7,447 bases of DNA from an uncultured Flavihumibacter sp. (GTDB lineage: Bacteria > Bacteroidota > Bacteroidia > Chitinophagales > Chitinophagaceae), in the NCBI GenBank assembly GCA_946481605.1, contig CAMLPA010000156.1, forward strand, positions 1-7,447, written 5' to 3'. Shown here in pieces: positions 6,114 through 7,447 of the stretch (positions are counted from its first letter, which is position 1; every line of letters begins with the position of its first letter). The notes below the pieces were generated by a model. The model was not told the origin of the DNA, did no database searches, and saw only the letters and a list, made by a program, of their open reading frames with translations. The position numbers and the translations under genes are program-made.

Positions 6114-7301
6114 TCAGCGTGCTATTCCTGATTTTTTTTCCTGGGAAGCCTGAATGGGAATTTCAATCCGGAAAGTGGTGCCTGTGGAGGTATCGCTTTG
6201 TTTCACGAAAATCCGCCCGTTGTGGAACTGTTCAACAATACGTTTCGTTAAACTCAAACCAAGTCCCCAGCCCCTTTTTTTGGTAGTGAACCCGGGGGCG
6301 AACACTTTCTGCCAGTGCTGGCGTGGAATGCCTTTGCCGCTGTCTTTCACTTCTATAATAATATTTTTCACCTCAGGCAGTAAGGTTACCGTGATATTTC
6401 CTTTTCCATCCATGGCATCGAGCGCGTTCTTCAGTAAATTCTCCATCACCCAATCAAAAAGGGGAGGGGATACTTCGGCGTTCAGCAGTGTATTTTCCGG
6501 CGCGCTCACTTCAAACTGTACTTTCCCTGTGGCCCGTTTGCGGATGTAGTCCACCATATTGTTCACCTGCGCAAGCAGATCTGTTTGCTCCAGTTGGGGA
6601 GTGCTGCCGATCTTTCCGAACCGGTCGCTTACCAGTTTCAGCCGTTCCACATCTTTGGCCATTTCCCGGATCATGTTGGTATCTGCCGGGGCATCCTTCA
6701 ATACTTCTACCCAGCCTTCCAGGGAAGATACAGGGGTGCCAAGTTGGTGCGCCGTTTCTTTTGCCATACCCGCCCACAACTGGTTCTGCACAGAGCGGTT
6801 ACGGGTTTGAAGGGAAAGCACTGTAATGAGAATGAAGAGCGCCACGATGAAAAGTTGCACGATAGGGTAGTATTCCACTTCTGCGAGCAGGAAGGAAGAG
6901 CCATAATAATACCGGTTCATCTGCGTGGAATCGGAAGGGTTGACCCAGGTGATGGGTTCATTATTGCTCCGGTACTTATTGAGTAGGGAGGGCAGGTAAT
7001 CGGGGCGTGTCCTTACTTTGAAGGTGTCGATATTAACGAAACTGATGATGCTGTCGCGTTCATTCGTTTCAATGATCGGAATATCCGTATTGTCTGCGAT
7101 CACCAGTCCAACCAGTTGGTTGCTGATGCCGGTGGAATCGTTGATGAGCAGTTTGCCCGCCTCAACCCATTGCAGCACTTTCGTTCTTTCGCCACCCGCT
7201 ATTTTCCTGGCCAGGTACTGCGAATACAGGATAGTTCCCGAAACAATCGCGATGGCAATAATGGCGAGCCAGGTGCGCCAATTCTGAAGAGTGGATAGCA
7301 T
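6114..7301 (-). CDS. Membrane-bound sensor histidine kinase
   Basis: This 395-aa protein starts at ATG 7301. Helix 1 is at ~11-30. A non-cytoplasmic sensor region of about 115 residues (~31-144) contains TGISNQLVGLVIADNTDIPIIE and matches no sensor fold I can name. Helix 2 is at ~145-164. The dimerisation/phosphoacceptor region has the H-box AKETAHQLGTPVSSLEGW with the predicted phosphorylated histidine H185. The ATPase domain has the N-box MENLLKNALDAMDG (N288, N292), a DSGKGI box at 320-325, an F-box region VFAPGFTTKKRG at 333-344 and a G-rich WGLGLSLTKRI at 345-355. All expected catalytic motifs are present. There is no HAMP domain, receiver or output domain. No response regulator is in the window; upstream lies a divergent glycosyltransferase and downstream a tRNA, so it appears to be an orphan kinase here. 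The H-box form HQLGTP is common in Bacteroidota kinases of this type. Confidence 0.93.
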   Translation of the reverse strand: MLSTLQNWRTWLAIIAIAIVSGTILYSQYLARKIAGGERTKVLQWVEAGKLLINDSTGISNQLVGLVIADNTDIPIIETNERDSIISFVNIDTFKVRTRPDYLPSLLNKYRSNNEPITWVNPSDSTQMNRYYYGSSFLLAEVEYYPIVQLFIVALFILITVLSLQTRNRSVQNQLWAGMAKETAHQLGTPVSSLEGWVEVLKDAPADTNMIREMAKDVERLKLVSDRFGKIGSTPQLEQTDLLAQVNNMVDYIRKRATGKVQFEVSAPENTLLNAEVSPPLFDWVMENLLKNALDAMDGKGNITVTLLPEVKNIIIEVKDSGKGIPRQHWQKVFAPGFTTKKRGWGLGLSLTKRIVEQFHNGRIFVKQSDTSTGTTFRIEIPIQASQEKKSGIAR

Positions 7302-7313
7302 CCGTAAAAATAA

Positions 7314-7321
7314 TAGCTTTG
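7314..7321 (+). promoter_or_regulatory. Candidate -7 promoter element for the glycosyltransferase gene
   Basis: TAGCTTTG is an exact match to TAnnTTTG on the plus strand. It would give a leader of about 25 bases before the proposed TTG start at 7353. No good TTG -33 partner is seen upstream, where the kinase coding sequence begins, so the call rests on the -7 match and position only. Confidence 0.35.
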
Positions 7322-7333
7322 CACATCATTTTA

Positions 7334-7364
7334 AAAACATAACCTGCGCATTTTGACGAGGCAA
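7334..7364 (-). promoter_or_regulatory. Candidate promoter for the histidine kinase gene
   Basis: On the minus strand a TTG (7364-7362) is followed after 20 bases by TATGTTTT (7341-7334). This fits the Bacteroidota arrangement of a -33 TTG and -7 TAnnTTTG with one mismatch at the final G. Transcription would start near 7327, about 25 bases before the kinase ATG. The -33 element would lie within the first codons of the divergent glycosyltransferase gene. Confidence 0.4.
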
Positions 7365-7447
7365 CCATCAGTAGCAGTCGTAATATTGAACTGGAACGGA
7401 AAACACCATCTCGAAAAGTTCCTGCCCTTCCTGGAAGCGACAGGTTA
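7353..7447 (+). CDS. N-terminus of a family 2 glycosyltransferase (3' truncated by window edge)
   Basis: The frame from TTG 7353 encodes M(TTG)-TRQPSVAVVILNWNG, followed by KHHLEKFLPFLEATG, and is open to the window end (31 complete codons). The motif VAVVILNWNG followed by LEKFLP is the first strand and nucleotide-binding turn of GT-A fold family 2 glycosyltransferases, which transfer sugars from nucleotide donors to polysaccharide or lipid acceptors at the inner membrane. No ATG is available: in frame, the codons upstream of the TTG run back to a TAA at 7332-7334 without one. TTG is the best start because MTxQPSVAVVILNWNG matches the usual N-terminus of these proteins. It is divergent from the kinase across 51 bases. 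The catalytic DxD region lies beyond the window. Confidence 0.8.
   Translation, partial: MTRQPSVAVVILNWNGKHHLEKFLPFLEATG

Noticed and set aside
6154..6986. Several plus-strand open frames opposite the histidine kinase
   Set aside because: They are antisense to a gene with intact kinase motifs, are compositionally odd (Pro/Ser/Cys-rich) and overlap one another.

Overview
The window looks like chromosomal DNA of a member of the Bacteroidota, most likely a Chitinophagia/Chitinophagaceae-type organism. The evidence is: AT-rich leaders without clear Shine-Dalgarno sequences; promoter-like motifs fitting the Bacteroidota -7 consensus TAnnTTTG; a secreted PIG-L (LmbE-like) deacetylase of about 830 residues; and an SSS symporter with a long extracytoplasmic insert. 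Most of the DNA is moderately GC-rich. The PDDEXK-nuclease gene is visibly more AT-rich. The genus assignment is inference.

Layout, left to right. (1) 1-141, +: the C-terminal 46 residues of what looks like an M14-type zinc carboxypeptidase. (2) 142-276: intergenic, with no convincing promoter or terminator. (3) 277-4833, +: a tight run of four genes. These are an exported PIG-L deacetylase with a C-terminal glutamine-amidotransferase-like region, a 49-aa two-helix membrane microprotein starting on the base after the deacetylase stop codon, a 43-aa single-helix membrane microprotein, and an SSS-family sodium/solute symporter whose ATG overlaps the microprotein stop as ATGA. (4) 4814-5818, -: a YhcG/DUF1016-type PDDEXK nuclease gene, convergent with the symporter and overlapping its last 20 bases. 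(5) 5955-6099, -: tRNA-Leu(GAG) with its own -7 motif and an intrinsic terminator. (6) 6114-7301, -: a membrane sensor histidine kinase. (7) 7353-7447, +: the start of a family 2 glycosyltransferase, probably initiating at TTG, divergent from the kinase.

How the parts may work together. The 277-4833 cluster reads as one transcription unit. Its likely logic is an extracytoplasmic deacetylase acting on an N-acetylated or otherwise acylated substrate, coupled to a sodium-driven importer. One or both microproteins may be accessory subunits of the symporter. This is the best candidate for a little-described system here, but the substrate cannot be read from the sequence. The nuclease gene looks like an accessory gene lodged between the symporter and the tRNA. 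The kinase and glycosyltransferase appear to be ordinary host genes.
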